A stretch of DNA of 64,000 nucleotides. Source: Rudaea sp. GTDB lineage: Bacteria > Pseudomonadota > Gammaproteobacteria > Xanthomonadales > Rhodanobacteraceae. The position numbers and the translations under genes were made by a program. The stretch lies in assembly GCA_031291055.1 (NCBI GenBank), contig JARLJU010000362.1, forward strand, positions 186,001-250,000, in the 5' to 3' direction. The notes beneath the pieces are model-generated. The model did no database searches. It was not told the origin of the DNA and worked only from the letters and a program-made list of their open reading frames with translations. Numbering within the stretch: position 1 is the first letter of the stretch; each line of letters starts with the position of its first letter. Positions 48,690 to 58,714 of the stretch are shown here, piece by piece.

Positions 48690-48976
48690 ATGCGCCCAAG
48701 CTGACTGGCAATCGCTGCCAGTGCACCGCATGCGATGAGTGTTTCAGTAGCATCCGATCCTTCGACAAACATCGCATCGGCGCGTACGACCGCAATCGGC
48801 GTTGTCTATCCGTCGAGGAGCTTCACGCGCACGGTTGCCGAAAAAACGAACGCGGATTCTGGCTTGAACCATGCCCAGAACATGCGCCCGCTGCGCTTGC
48901 AGGCAACTTCGCACCCCCGGCAAGGGTAAGGCCGCACCCCACTACCCGCGTGCCCGATTGGCTGGGGGCGCCATGA
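48686..48976 (+). CDS. Small phage-type zinc-finger-like protein
   Basis: The 96-residue protein has CQCTACDECFSSIRSFDKHR, then RRCLSVEELHAHGCRKNERG and FWLEPCPEH. This cysteine and histidine spacing is a common feature of small phage and element proteins with an FDKHR core and suggests zinc binding; the function is unknown. It is joined to both neighbours by ATGA overlaps. Confidence 0.7.
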   Translation: MNAPKLTGNRCQCTACDECFSSIRSFDKHRIGAYDRNRRCLSVEELHAHGCRKNERGFWLEPCPEHAPAALAGNFAPPARVRPHPTTRVPDWLGAP

Positions 48977-49461
48977 GGCTACGCAAGCGGGCAAAACAAA
49001 TAGGACGCCGAGAAAGCGGAACCTTTACCCTGATTCCGCATGCCGTCCAGGATTCGGAAAACTGGAAACGGTGCGGTGCGTCGGCGATCAAGCTACTGCT
49101 GGCTATCGCGCGACAATACAACGGTAACAACAACGGCGATTTGTGCGCATCGTGGTCGATATTGCGCGCGCGCGGCATGCGTTCACCGGATACGCTCAAC
49201 CGTGCGTTGTGCGAACTGAAGCACTACGGATTGATCGAACTGACCCGGCAAGGCGGTTTGCACGTGCCAAGTCTGTACGCGCTTACTTGGCTCGCCATTG
49301 ATGATTGCAAGGGCAAGCTGGACGTGTCCGCAACGCGCGTTGCTTCAGGTAAATGGAAGCATCCGCGGGAACCGTTCGACCGCGACAAAAAAATCGTAAC
49401 GCCTGTACGGAATCCGTATCGCGTAACTACGGAATCCATACGACCGACACAAAAAAAGTAG
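48973..49461 (+). CDS. Winged-helix-like protein, possibly replication or regulatory
   Basis: The 162-residue protein starts with a basic segment, then GTFTLIPHAVQDSENWKRCG and a likely winged helix (ASAIKLLLAIARQYNGNNNG, ARGMRSPDTLNRALCELKHY, GLIELTRQGG). That layout is seen in small replication or regulatory proteins of mobile elements. Its 3' end carries two of the four TACGGAATCCGTA-type palindromes (49406 and 49428), so DNA binding to these repeats is a reasonable guess. It is coupled to the upstream gene by ATGA. Confidence 0.6.
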   Translation: MRLRKRAKQIGRRESGTFTLIPHAVQDSENWKRCGASAIKLLLAIARQYNGNNNGDLCASWSILRARGMRSPDTLNRALCELKHYGLIELTRQGGLHVPSLYALTWLAIDDCKGKLDVSATRVASGKWKHPREPFDRDKKIVTPVRNPYRVTTESIRPTQKK

Positions 49462-49528
49462 CCTGATAGATACGGAATCCGTGCCTAAATCGGGCAATTC
49501 CAACCCTATGCCAGATACGGAATCCGTA
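49406..49528. repeat. Four copies of a 13-bp palindrome (TACGGAATCCGTA), iteron- or operator-like
   Basis: Copies lie at 49406 (perfect), 49428 (ends CATA), 49471 (ends CGTG) and 49516 (perfect), spaced 22, 43 and 45 bases apart. Each is TACGGA-A-TCCGTA, a 6-bp inverted repeat around one base. Two copies are in the coding 3' end of the HTH gene and two are downstream, ahead of the restriction-modification gene. Such arrays bind repressors or replication initiators. Confidence 0.8.
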
Positions 49529-49635
49529 CACCTTTATAAATATACCAAGCGCAGCGGCTTTTTCTTGGCCTCTCCGACGACAGCCTTGGATGCCGTCACG
49601 CTCTCCTGAATGTCCGCGTGAAAATAGGATCAACA

Positions 49636-49863
49636 ATGAAACCGAAACTTTGCAATGGCGTGCTGGCGGAAGCAAATCGTATCCCGGCAGAACAATCGAC
49701 GCACCGACGTGAGAGTATCTTGATCCGGGCGCGTGCAGGAACGCTGTGCCATTCCGCGGCTAAGCCTTTCAACGGCAGAAAACCAAGGCCGCGGACTGCT
49801 GGCACGATCAACGCCCGGATGATGCCGGCGCTGGCTGTTGCTTGCGCTCCCATGCCACCATAG
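49636..49863 (+). CDS. Doubtful small ORF upstream of the restriction-modification gene
   Basis: A 75-residue reading frame starts with ATG after AGGATC and AAC. The product (MKPKLCNGVLAEANRIPAEQ at the start) has no recognisable domain and its end is Ala/Pro-rich. The 436-base gap from 49462 to 49897 otherwise holds only the palindromes and probably the promoter of the next gene. It may not be a real gene. Confidence 0.25.
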   Translation: MKPKLCNGVLAEANRIPAEQSTHRRESILIRARAGTLCHSAAKPFNGRKPRPRTAGTINARMMPALAVACAPMPP

Positions 49864-49897
49864 TGCGTTCGCCATTCGCAGGATATATCGCTAGACC

Positions 49898-52681
49898 ATG
49901 CCCGCACTCACTCGCAACGAAATTCGCCGTCGATTGTCCGCGTTTGCCAAGCAATGGAAGGAAGCCACGCGCGAGACGGCCGACGCGAAATTATTTTGGG
50001 CGCGCTTCTACGAATGCTTCGGCATCCGGCCCGAGTCTGCCACAATCTACGAAAAAGCCGTCTCCAAACTGGGCGGCGGCCGCGGTTACATTGATAGCTT
50101 CATTCCCGGCAAGTTGATTGTGGAACACAAAAGCCGCGGCGGCGATCTGACCGCGGCGTTTTCGCAGGCCAGCGACTATTTCCTTGCACTAAAAGAAGAC
50201 GAGCGCCCGCGCTACATCATTACGTCCGACTTCGCGCGCTTCCGGCTGACCGACCTGCGCGCCGATACGACGCACGAATGCGCGATCAAGGAGTTGTCTA
50301 AGCACGCCGATTGGTTTGCGTTTCTGGTGAAAGACGACGCCGCGGAAATCGCCGAAGAATCGAAGATCGATCGCAAGGCTGCCTATCAGGTTTCGCGGTT
50401 ACACCAGGCTCTGCTGGACGCGCGCTTCACCGGGCACGATCTTGAAATTTTCATGACGCGGTTGCTGTTCTGTTTCTTTGCCGATGATACCGGCATCTTC
50501 GGTGAAAACGGACAGTTCACCCGGTTGGTGCAGCGTAGCCGGGAGGATGGCAAAGACCTGGGCGCGCTGCTGACTGAATTGTTCCAGATACTCAACTCAC
50601 CGCGCGATGGTCGCCAGTCCACGCTGGACGAAGACCTTGCCGCGTTCGAGTACATCAATGGCAGCCTGTTCGCCGAATCGGCGCGCATTCCCGCGTTCGA
50701 TCATGACTTGCGCAAGCTGCTGCTGGAAAGCTCCGAGCTGGATTGGAGCGGCATTTCTCCGGCGATCTTCGGCGCGATGTTCCAAGGCGTGCTAGAACAG
50801 CAACACCCCGGCGACAAACGACAAGCCACACGGCGAGAGCTAGGCGCGCACTACACCAGCGAGCGCAACATCCTGCGCGTCATCAATCCGCTGTGCATGG
50901 ACGACTTGCGTGCGGAACTGACTTCACCCAAGCGCACCAAGGCCACGCTCCGCGCGCTGTACGACAAGCTGCCGACACTGACCTTTTTCGATCCCGCTTG
51001 CGGCTGCGGAAACTTCCTTGTGATTGCCTTTCGTGATCTGCGGCGATTGGAAATGGACGTGATCGCTGCTCTGTGGGGCGAGCAGCGCGGCGTTCTGGAC
51101 GTGTCCACGTTGTGCCGAGTTAACGTCCACCAGTTCTACGGCATCGAAATCGACGACGCGGCGGCGCACATCGCCCGCGTCGCGTTATGGATCACCGATC
51201 ACCAGATGAATCTGGAAGCCGCCGAACGCTTCGGCACTACGCGCGCGACTGTGCCGCTTGTCACCAGCCCAACGATCCTTTGCGCCAATGCGCTGCAAAC
51301 AAACTGGCGTGCTGTGCTGCCGCCGGAACGGTGCAGCTTTGTGCTGGGCAATCCACCGTTCGTCGGTGCCAAATACATGAGCGACGCCCAGCGCGCGGAC
51401 ATTGCGCCGATCTTCGCGCCGTTAGCCAGTGGCGGCCTACTGGATTACGTCGCTGCGTGGTACGTTAAAGCGACCGATTACATCTCTCAACATCCGGGTA
51501 TTGCGGTTGCGTTCGTATCGACGAATAGCATCACGCAAGGCGAGCAAGTCGGGGTGTTGTGGTCGTGGCTGCTTGGGCACGGCGTCACCATCCGCTTTGC
51601 GCATCGCACATTCCAGTGGAGCAACGAAGGCAAGGGCGTGGCAGCCGTACATTGCGTCATTGTCGGCTTCAGCTTGCAGACGCCAGGCAAGCGCACGTTG
51701 TACGCCTACCCCGACGGCATCAAAGGCGAGCCGACGGCATTGGTGGCTAGAAACATTAATCCATATCTGGCCGATGCACCGGACGTGGTGCTGCAACGGC
51801 GTGGGAAACCGATATCCGATGTGCCGGACATGGGTATCGGCAACAAACCGATCGACGATGGAAACTATCTGTTTACCCCGGAAGAAATGGCCGAGTTCCT
51901 GGGACGCGAACCGGGTGCACGCCCCTATTTTCGTCGCTGGCTAGGTGCTGATGAGTTTTTGAACGGATACGAACGCTGGTGCCTGTGGTTGGGCGAGTCG
52001 GAGCCAGCGGCGCTCAAGGCGTTGCCGCTGGCGATGGAGCGTATTGCCGCCGTGCGCAAGTTCCGCACCCAAAGCAAAAGCGCCCCGACTCGCAAGCTCG
52101 CTGAGACGCCGCGCCGGTTCCATGTCGAGTTCATGCCTGACGAAGACTATCTAGTCGTTCCGAAGGTGTCATCTGAACGGCGGAACTTCATCCCAATTGG
52201 CTATTTCAACCCCGCAACTCTTGCTAGTGATTTGCTTTTCATAGTGCCGCACGCCACGGCGTACGACTTCGGTGTGCTGTCCTGCTCGATGCACAATGCA
52301 TGGATGCGCACGGTAGCGGGAAGGCTCGAAAGCCGCTATCGCTATTCCGTACACATCGTCTACAACAACTTCCCTTGGCCGCAGGAGGTGAGCGATGAAA
52401 AATGCGTTGGCGTCATTCGCGCATCGCAAGCTGTGCTGGCCGCACGCGCTGCGCACCCCGGTGCAACACTCGCAGACTTGTACGATCCCGACAGCATGCC
52501 CGCCGATCTACAGGAAGCGCACCGGGCATTGGACAAAGCCGTGGACGCGGCCTATAGCTATCGCGGAGGCAAGGACGATGCCGCACGCGTCGCCTTTCTG
52601 TTCGAGCTGTACCAGCGGCTTACCGGCCTGTTGTCGGCAAACGGCAAACCCGCACGTAAACGCAAAACGGTTTCGGGATGA
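49898..52681 (+). CDS. MmeI-like single-chain restriction endonuclease-methyltransferase (type IIG/IIL)
   Basis: The 927-residue protein has the MmeI-family order. A nuclease-like N-terminus carries IDSFIPGKLIVEHKSRG (Asp...Glu-X-Lys, near residue 64). A helical linker (residues 150-330) follows, then the methyltransferase domain with FFDPACGCGNFLVIAF near 363 and LGNPPFVGAKYMSDAQR near 484, NSITQGEQVGVLW near 547, and a target-recognition domain with AHRTFQWSNEGKGVAAVHCV. One chain should both methylate adenine and cut. The specificity cannot be read from sequence. It is the largest gene of element A and the likely cargo, giving defence against phage. Confidence 0.88.
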   Translation: MPALTRNEIRRRLSAFAKQWKEATRETADAKLFWARFYECFGIRPESATIYEKAVSKLGGGRGYIDSFIPGKLIVEHKSRGGDLTAAFSQASDYFLALKEDERPRYIITSDFARFRLTDLRADTTHECAIKELSKHADWFAFLVKDDAAEIAEESKIDRKAAYQVSRLHQALLDARFTGHDLEIFMTRLLFCFFADDTGIFGENGQFTRLVQRSREDGKDLGALLTELFQILNSPRDGRQSTLDEDLAAFEYINGSLFAESARIPAFDHDLRKLLLESSELDWSGISPAIFGAMFQGVLEQQHPGDKRQATRRELGAHYTSERNILRVINPLCMDDLRAELTSPKRTKATLRALYDKLPTLTFFDPACGCGNFLVIAFRDLRRLEMDVIAALWGEQRGVLDVSTLCRVNVHQFYGIEIDDAAAHIARVALWITDHQMNLEAAERFGTTRATVPLVTSPTILCANALQTNWRAVLPPERCSFVLGNPPFVGAKYMSDAQRADIAPIFAPLASGGLLDYVAAWYVKATDYISQHPGIAVAFVSTNSITQGEQVGVLWSWLLGHGVTIRFAHRTFQWSNEGKGVAAVHCVIVGFSLQTPGKRTLYAYPDGIKGEPTALVARNINPYLADAPDVVLQRRGKPISDVPDMGIGNKPIDDGNYLFTPEEMAEFLGREPGARPYFRRWLGADEFLNGYERWCLWLGESEPAALKALPLAMERIAAVRKFRTQSKSAPTRKLAETPRRFHVEFMPDEDYLVVPKVSSERRNFIPIGYFNPATLASDLLFIVPHATAYDFGVLSCSMHNAWMRTVAGRLESRYRYSVHIVYNNFPWPQEVSDEKCVGVIRASQAVLAARAAHPGATLADLYDPDSMPADLQEAHRALDKAVDAAYSYRGGKDDAARVAFLFELYQRLTGLLSANGKPARKRKTVSG

Positions 52682-52690
52682 GCGGTTTCT

Positions 52691-53020
52691 GCGACGCGGG
52701 TAGACGCGGGTAAGAAAGACCGCAACGACAGCTTAGCGCCAGAAACAATATAGGTTTTCTGCCGCGCCGTCGTAGTTCTTGTCGCTTGCAGCCAAGGTAC
52801 TCCCAGCGGCATGCGGGTAATGCGGGTGCAAACGACGCAACAGTGCGCCAGCGCCAGCTTTCTTCACGGGTTGTTGTTGTGCTTGAGAACATGTTAGATA
52901 GCGGCATTCTTGCGCAAGCAAGCAGGCTAGTCGATGCACGACAAACGCGACGGCCAAAAAGGTACTTCCGACGGCATACGGGTAACGCGGGTGCAAACGA
53001 CCGCAACTTGGCGCTAGGGT
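52691..53020. repeat. Three diverged direct repeats after the restriction-modification gene
   Basis: Units at about 52691-52742, 52807-52856 and 52970-53020 share CGGGTA(A/G)-CGCGGGTGCAAACGACCGCAAC followed by GCGCCAG or GCGCTAG. The second and third are also preceded by AAGGTACTCCCAGCGG-like sequence. The stretch 52682-53197 has no supported gene. The repeats may be a remnant duplication or a binding array; the function is unknown. Confidence 0.65.
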
Positions 53021-53197
53021 CAGCATCTTGGATAGCGTTTCGTTTCGCAAAATCGTTGCGTATCTACAACCTTCGATATTGAGTTAAGTAAGCGCGCGGC
53101 GGCTGCATCCCTTGCCGTGTGGGGGCAACTTTGGGGGCACCCGAGAAAATGTGCATTGCAGAAATTGCGCAACGACGGGGCTTTCTAGCTACAAGTT

Positions 53198-53273
53198 GAT
53201 TCCCGCCGCCCCAAATCATAGTCCAAAGAAGACCAATAAAACCCTTCAAGCCCGCATAACAGCGGGCTTTTTT
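53198..53273. repeat. attR-like end of element A with second copy of the ssrA terminator
   Basis: GATTCCCGCCGCC starts at 53198 as at 46267, followed by AAATCATAGTCCAAAGAAGACC and the hairpin AGCCCGC-ATAACA-GCGGGCT with a T-run (53248-53273). Relative to the ssrA copy the stem has a compensating pair change. The tmRNA CCA is not preserved here. The host stretch 53274-53599 that follows has no supported gene. Confidence 0.82.
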
Positions 53274-53599
53274 ATTGGCGGAAGCGGCAGTTGCGAGTAT
53301 GACTCGCTTCGTCGGAAGCGAACCGTTCCAATGTGCGGGCAGGGATGCCGAAACGGACGGCGCCAACGGGCTCCATGCGTCTTTGGTTGGAATCGGGGTA
53401 CGCAGCCCGGACCAGCAATCCAACGTGCGTGGCTGTCCAAGAGAGAGTTTTTGCACACACAGTCCGCCATTCATCCCCTGCGCCGGGGCAGGATCCGGTG
53501 TGATTCGCGGCCGGGAAGACTTCGTGTTTTCCGCGGCCGTTCGATTTTGCGGCCCGGGTGCACTAAGATATGAACCACTGATCTGCTAAAGACCACGCC

Positions 53600-54634
53600 A
53601 TGAACAAAAGTGCGGCGCGGGGCCGCGAGTCTTCGTCCCGTCAAAGCCATTCCGGTGCGGCCCTGGCCGGATTTTCTGTGCGAGCCCTCGAGTCTTCAAA
53701 CAACTCCGCATCGGAACATCCGGCTTCGCCGCTTCGGATCTTGCTCGTGGATGATCAGCCCAGCACACTTCTGCTGATGCGGGCCATTTTCGAGCGTGCA
53801 GGCTATCAAGTTGCCGAATGCCTGACGGGTCTGACGGCCATACAGATGTTGTCAAACGAGAAATTCGATCTGGTGATCCTGGATTTGAATCTGTCCGACA
53901 TGTCGGGTATGGAAATGCTGCGCAGCTCGTGGCTGGCGTCGACGCCATTGCCTCCGGTTCTCGGAATTACGGCGTCGCTCACGTTGCAACTGCGGCAGCA
54001 GGCGGAATCTGCCGGAATGTGCGGTGTCCTGCAGAAACCCGTTTCCTATGCGCAACTGGTTGAAGCGGCGGCCGCGGCAATCGAGGTTGGCAGGACACGC
54101 CACGTGGTGTTCAGCGGCCCGGTGCTCGACCCCGTGGTGCTGTCGCAAGTCAGCGCCACCAGCGACGAGCGGCTCATTCACCGGTTTGTCCACCAGGCAT
54201 TGGCCGACGCCCGGCGTTGCCTGCAGGACCTCGGCGTCGCAAGCAGGGATCTGGTAGCGTGGCGACAGCACGCGCAGGCACTGGAAGGCGTTTCGCTCAC
54301 CGTTGGCGCACGACGATTGGCGATCGCGATTGGCGCTGCGCTCGTGCTCCCTGCCAGGCAGCTGGCGCATGATGCCGACGCTCTCGCAAGGCAGTTCTCC
54401 GAACTGCTCGACGAGGCGGAGCAATCGCTGCTGCAGCAGCTTGGGCTATTGACCGACCGCGAACGCAGCTGCCTGCGTCTGACTTCCGAAGGTCTCATAG
54501 CCAAGCAGATTGCACGCAAACTGGCGATAAGCGCGCGTACGGTCAATTTGCACCTGGCCGACGCTGCGGCGAAGCTGGGCACCCGCGGCCGCACACAAAC
54601 TGTCGCCAAGGCGTTGAAACTGGGCGCGATCTGA
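53600..54634 (+). CDS. Response regulator with receiver, HPt-like and LuxR-type HTH domains
   Basis: The 344-residue protein has a receiver domain (about residues 47-165) with LRILLVDDQPSTLLLMRAIF, LVILDLNLSDMSGMEML (phosphoacceptor Asp) and GVLQKPVSYAQL (Lys). The middle helical region (about 195-280) has WRQHAQALEGVSLTVGARRL, which resembles an HPt domain with its His. The C-terminus is a LuxR HTH: LTDRERSCLRLTSEGLIAKQ and ISARTVNLHLADAAAKLGTR. HPt between receiver and HTH is unusual. No histidine kinase lies beside it. Confidence 0.85.
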   Translation: MNKSAARGRESSSRQSHSGAALAGFSVRALESSNNSASEHPASPLRILLVDDQPSTLLLMRAIFERAGYQVAECLTGLTAIQMLSNEKFDLVILDLNLSDMSGMEMLRSSWLASTPLPPVLGITASLTLQLRQQAESAGMCGVLQKPVSYAQLVEAAAAAIEVGRTRHVVFSGPVLDPVVLSQVSATSDERLIHRFVHQALADARRCLQDLGVASRDLVAWRQHAQALEGVSLTVGARRLAIAIGAALVLPARQLAHDADALARQFSELLDEAEQSLLQQLGLLTDRERSCLRLTSEGLIAKQIARKLAISARTVNLHLADAAAKLGTRGRTQTVAKALKLGAI

Positions 54635-55027
54635 TTGCTTGATTGCCGTTTGGCGCCCGACACAAACGCAGCTTTACCGGTCACGCGGACGCCCTGCCGG
54701 GGGAACTTTCGGCGATTTCGACGTTGCCTCGAAAGGCCTACCGCAGCCTGGGGAATATCCGACGTCCACGCCTGCAGCCATGCAGCCATGCAGCCGGCTT
54801 GTCACTGGATCGATCGCATGCGTCTGTCCGCTTTGTGGACATGCAGCGTGCAAATCCGCGCTGCGCGATGAGAAGGCTCGCGCTGATCCAGACATGCCGG
54901 AGACGAACAGTCCGGCAATTGCAAAAAAATGAAAATGCACCTGCGTACCGGACATCGAAGGCGCAGAGTGCATTTCGGTGAACTGAATTTCAGTGCGCCA
55001 TGTTTCGATGGCCCCGGTAGGCGATTC
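54635..55027. other. 393-base stretch without a supported gene
   Basis: Several short open frames exist but none has a good ribosome-binding site or a recognisable domain. The segment CATGCAGCCATGCAGCC near 54777-54796 is a short direct repeat. The promoter of the DUF3300 gene is expected here. Confidence 0.5.
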
Positions 55028-56101
55028 ATGAAAACTTGCGCGAAATATCTTGTCTTCTCGCTGTTGCTGGTGCTCGTGGGAGCGTTCGCTCAGGACGCCA
55101 CGCCACCCGCCGGCGACAATCCATCTTTCAGCCAGGAAGAACTCGATCAGATGCTGGCCCCGATCGCGCTGTATCCGGACCCATTGCTGTCGCAGATTCT
55201 TATGGCGGCGACCTATCCGCTGGAGGTGGTACAGGCAGCACGCTGGTCCGGCGCGCATCCCGACATGAAGGGCGATGCGGCGGTTCAGGCAGTCGCCGAT
55301 CAAAACTGGGATCCGAGCATCAAGGCGCTGATCGCCTTCCCGCAAGTGCTGCAAACGCTGGACCAGAAAATCGAATGGACGGAGCGCTTGGGCGATGCGT
55401 TTCTTGCGCAGCAGTCGCAAGTCATGGATACGGTCCAGCAACTGCGTCGAAAAGCACAGCAAGCAGGCAATCTGAATTCCAACGCGCAAATCGCCGTCAA
55501 CCAGGCAGACGACGCCATCGAGATCGCGCCGTCGAATCCGGACGAGGTCTATGTGCCTTACTACGACCCGAATGTGATCTACGGGTCATGGTGGTGGCCA
55601 GGCTATCCACCGGTGTTCTGGTCACCGTGGCCAGGTTATGGCTGGAATGGCGGATTCGCCTGGGGCATTGGCATTGGCATCGGCGCCGATTTTTTCTTCG
55701 GATCGTGGGATTGGCGCCATCATCTCGTCTTCGCTGGCGGAGGCCACGGTGGCGAAGGACGGCGCCCGTGGCAGCACGATCCAGGGCATCGCCGCGGCGT
55801 GCCCTATCGCAGTGGAGCGCTCAATCAGCGCTTCGGTCGCGCCCCGGCGGCGAGCGCCGAGTTTCGTGGGAACCCGGGATTTGGCGGACGCGGTGGTCGC
55901 CTGCCCTCACTTTCCGCACTGAATGGCCGCCTGGATTCGCACGAACCCATGCAACCGCGGAATGCGGGTCGGCCTTCTGCGGAACCGAGAGCGCATGCCT
56001 TCGAGAACGTCGGGCGCGGCAGCGACGCACGCAATTTCAGCGCGCGCGGGCATGCAAGTTCCGCGGGCAGGCAATCGGCATCGCGTCCGGAGCATCACTG
56101 A
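55028..56101 (+). CDS. DUF3300-family exported protein
   Basis: The 357-residue protein has a signal peptide (YLVFSLLLVLVGAFAQ) and the DUF3300 core (about residues 35-215) with LDQMLAPIALYPDPLLSQIL, YPLEVVQAARW and EVYVPYYDPNVIYGSWWWPG. The rest is Gly/Trp-rich (GYPPVFWSPWPGYGWNGG, FFFGSWDWRHHL) and then Arg/Gly-rich and disordered. The function is unknown; it is probably cell-envelope. It is followed by a DUF2950 gene, a common pairing. Confidence 0.9.
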   Translation: MKTCAKYLVFSLLLVLVGAFAQDATPPAGDNPSFSQEELDQMLAPIALYPDPLLSQILMAATYPLEVVQAARWSGAHPDMKGDAAVQAVADQNWDPSIKALIAFPQVLQTLDQKIEWTERLGDAFLAQQSQVMDTVQQLRRKAQQAGNLNSNAQIAVNQADDAIEIAPSNPDEVYVPYYDPNVIYGSWWWPGYPPVFWSPWPGYGWNGGFAWGIGIGIGADFFFGSWDWRHHLVFAGGGHGGEGRRPWQHDPGHRRGVPYRSGALNQRFGRAPAASAEFRGNPGFGGRGGRLPSLSALNGRLDSHEPMQPRNAGRPSAEPRAHAFENVGRGSDARNFSARGHASSAGRQSASRPEHH

Positions 56102-56201
56102 CGGGTGCGCCTTCGGCAGCCAATCATTGCCGCTGATCATAGGATGCCGGCATGCAACGACGTAACGACTTCAAGACACCAGACCAACGCGAGAGAAGCC
56201 C

Positions 56202-57164
56202 GTGAACATTTCGCAAACGATGCCCTGGTTCCCAAGTGCGCACCGATGCGTCGCGCGCATCGCCATCCTCGCCTTAGGGTCGGTGCTGATGCTGCCGTCA
56301 GGATCCTTCGCAGCATCGGCACAGCGATCCTTCGAGTCGGCGCAGGCCGGTGTCGATGCATTGATAAAGGCCACCAAGGCAAACGACGAGCCGGCATTGC
56401 GCGCCATCTTCGGACCCGAGGGCAGCAAGCTGCTCAGTTCCGGCGACCCGGTCGAGGATGCGCAGAGCCGCGCCGCGTTCGCCAGGGCCTTCGACGAGGC
56501 CAGCAAGATCGTCCCCGAAGGCGACGCACAGGCGATTCTGATGATCGGCAAGGACGAATGGCCAATGCCGATTCCGCTGGTCAAGGGACGCGACGGCTGG
56601 CGCTTCGACACGATCAAGGGCGAGGACGAAATACTCAAGCGGCGCATCGGCCGCAACGAACTTGAAGCGATGCAGGTGTGCATGGCTATCGTCGATGCGC
56701 AACGCGAGTACGCGACGCAGCACCTCGACGACGGCGTACCAGTCTATGCCACGCGTCTGACCAGCAGCCCGGGCAAACACGACGGCTTGTACTGGCCCAC
56801 GCCGCCGAACGCGACACCGAGCCCGCTCGGCGCGTTGCTTGCCGCCGCAGCCGACAAGGGATACACGGAGTCTGGCGCATTGCGGCATGCCCCCTACCGC
56901 GGCTACTACTATCGCATCCTCACCGCACAGGGGAAGAACGCGGCTGAAGGTGCGCGTGATTATCTGGTCAAGGGCAAGATGATCGGCGGGTTTGCCGTCA
57001 TCGCATATCCGGCCGGTTATCGGACGTCGGGCGTAATGAGCTTTCAAGTCAATCACGATGGCGTGATCTATCAGAAGGATCTGGGCCCCGATACCAAGAC
57101 CGTCGCTGCGACAATCAAGGCATTCGATCCGGCGGATTGGAAAAAAGCCGAACCGAACGGTTGA
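56202..57164 (+). CDS. DUF2950-family exported protein
   Basis: The 320-residue protein starts with GTG and has a signal peptide ending SFAASA. The DUF2950 domain follows: AQAGVDALIKATKANDEPAL at residue 46, FGPEGSKLLSSGD, PLVKGRDGWRFDTIKGEDEI and YYYRILTAQGKNA with DYLVKGKMIGGFAVIAYPAG. The function is unknown. It lies 100 bases after the DUF3300 gene with which it usually occurs, so the two are probably transcribed together. Confidence 0.9.
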   Translation: MNISQTMPWFPSAHRCVARIAILALGSVLMLPSGSFAASAQRSFESAQAGVDALIKATKANDEPALRAIFGPEGSKLLSSGDPVEDAQSRAAFARAFDEASKIVPEGDAQAILMIGKDEWPMPIPLVKGRDGWRFDTIKGEDEILKRRIGRNELEAMQVCMAIVDAQREYATQHLDDGVPVYATRLTSSPGKHDGLYWPTPPNATPSPLGALLAAAADKGYTESGALRHAPYRGYYYRILTAQGKNAAEGARDYLVKGKMIGGFAVIAYPAGYRTSGVMSFQVNHDGVIYQKDLGPDTKTVAATIKAFDPADWKKAEPNG

Positions 57165-57491
57165 GGTCAACGCATCTGGCTGACAACGACTGCAGACACG
57201 TATTCGGCAGCCTCCGCCTTGCGCCGATCCGGTCTCTCTGTTTGCGCGTCAGTTAGCGAATGAAATAAACATCCACGCGAAGCGGTCTTAGTCGCAGCAA
57301 GCGATTTCGCCGCGTCCGCCTCCCCCGGCGCGGCTTTTTTTTGCGCGCAATTCCGTGCGCACGGCCGCTACCGTTTCTGCTGGAATCTGATGCCGGGCAA
57401 CAACGGCGCCGATCCGGCTGCGCGGACCGTCGGCGAATCGCGTCGAGATTGACGAATGGCGTCGCTTCCACTAATCTCCCGCCCCTCTCTC
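57165..57491. other. 327-base spacer before tRNA-Ala
   Basis: No gene is visible. A GC-rich palindromic stretch near 57300-57345 (CGGCGCGGCTTTTTTTTGCGCGC) contains a run of T and could terminate the DUF2950 transcript. The tRNA promoter should lie near 57440-57480. Confidence 0.4.

Positions 57492-58714
<1,223 letters not shown>

Larger units (their letters stand above)
46267..53273. mobile_element. Integrative element A at the 3' end of ssrA, with an MmeI-like restriction-modification gene
   Basis: The ends are imperfect direct repeats: GATTCCCGCCGCC at 46267 and 53198, each followed by AATCATAGTCCAAAGA-like sequence and the ssrA terminator hairpin (46321 and 53248). Between them are a P4-type integrase, a DUF6499/DUF2285-like regulator, an AlpA-like HTH protein, a zinc-finger-like protein, an HTH protein with palindromic repeats beside it and an MmeI-like enzyme. 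There are no capsid, tail or conjugation genes, so it resembles a small satellite or defence-type genomic island of about 7 kb. Confidence 0.88.

Noticed and set aside
53064-53474. Minus-strand ORF across attR
   Set aside because: It reads through the attachment repeat and terminator; no ribosome-binding site or domain.
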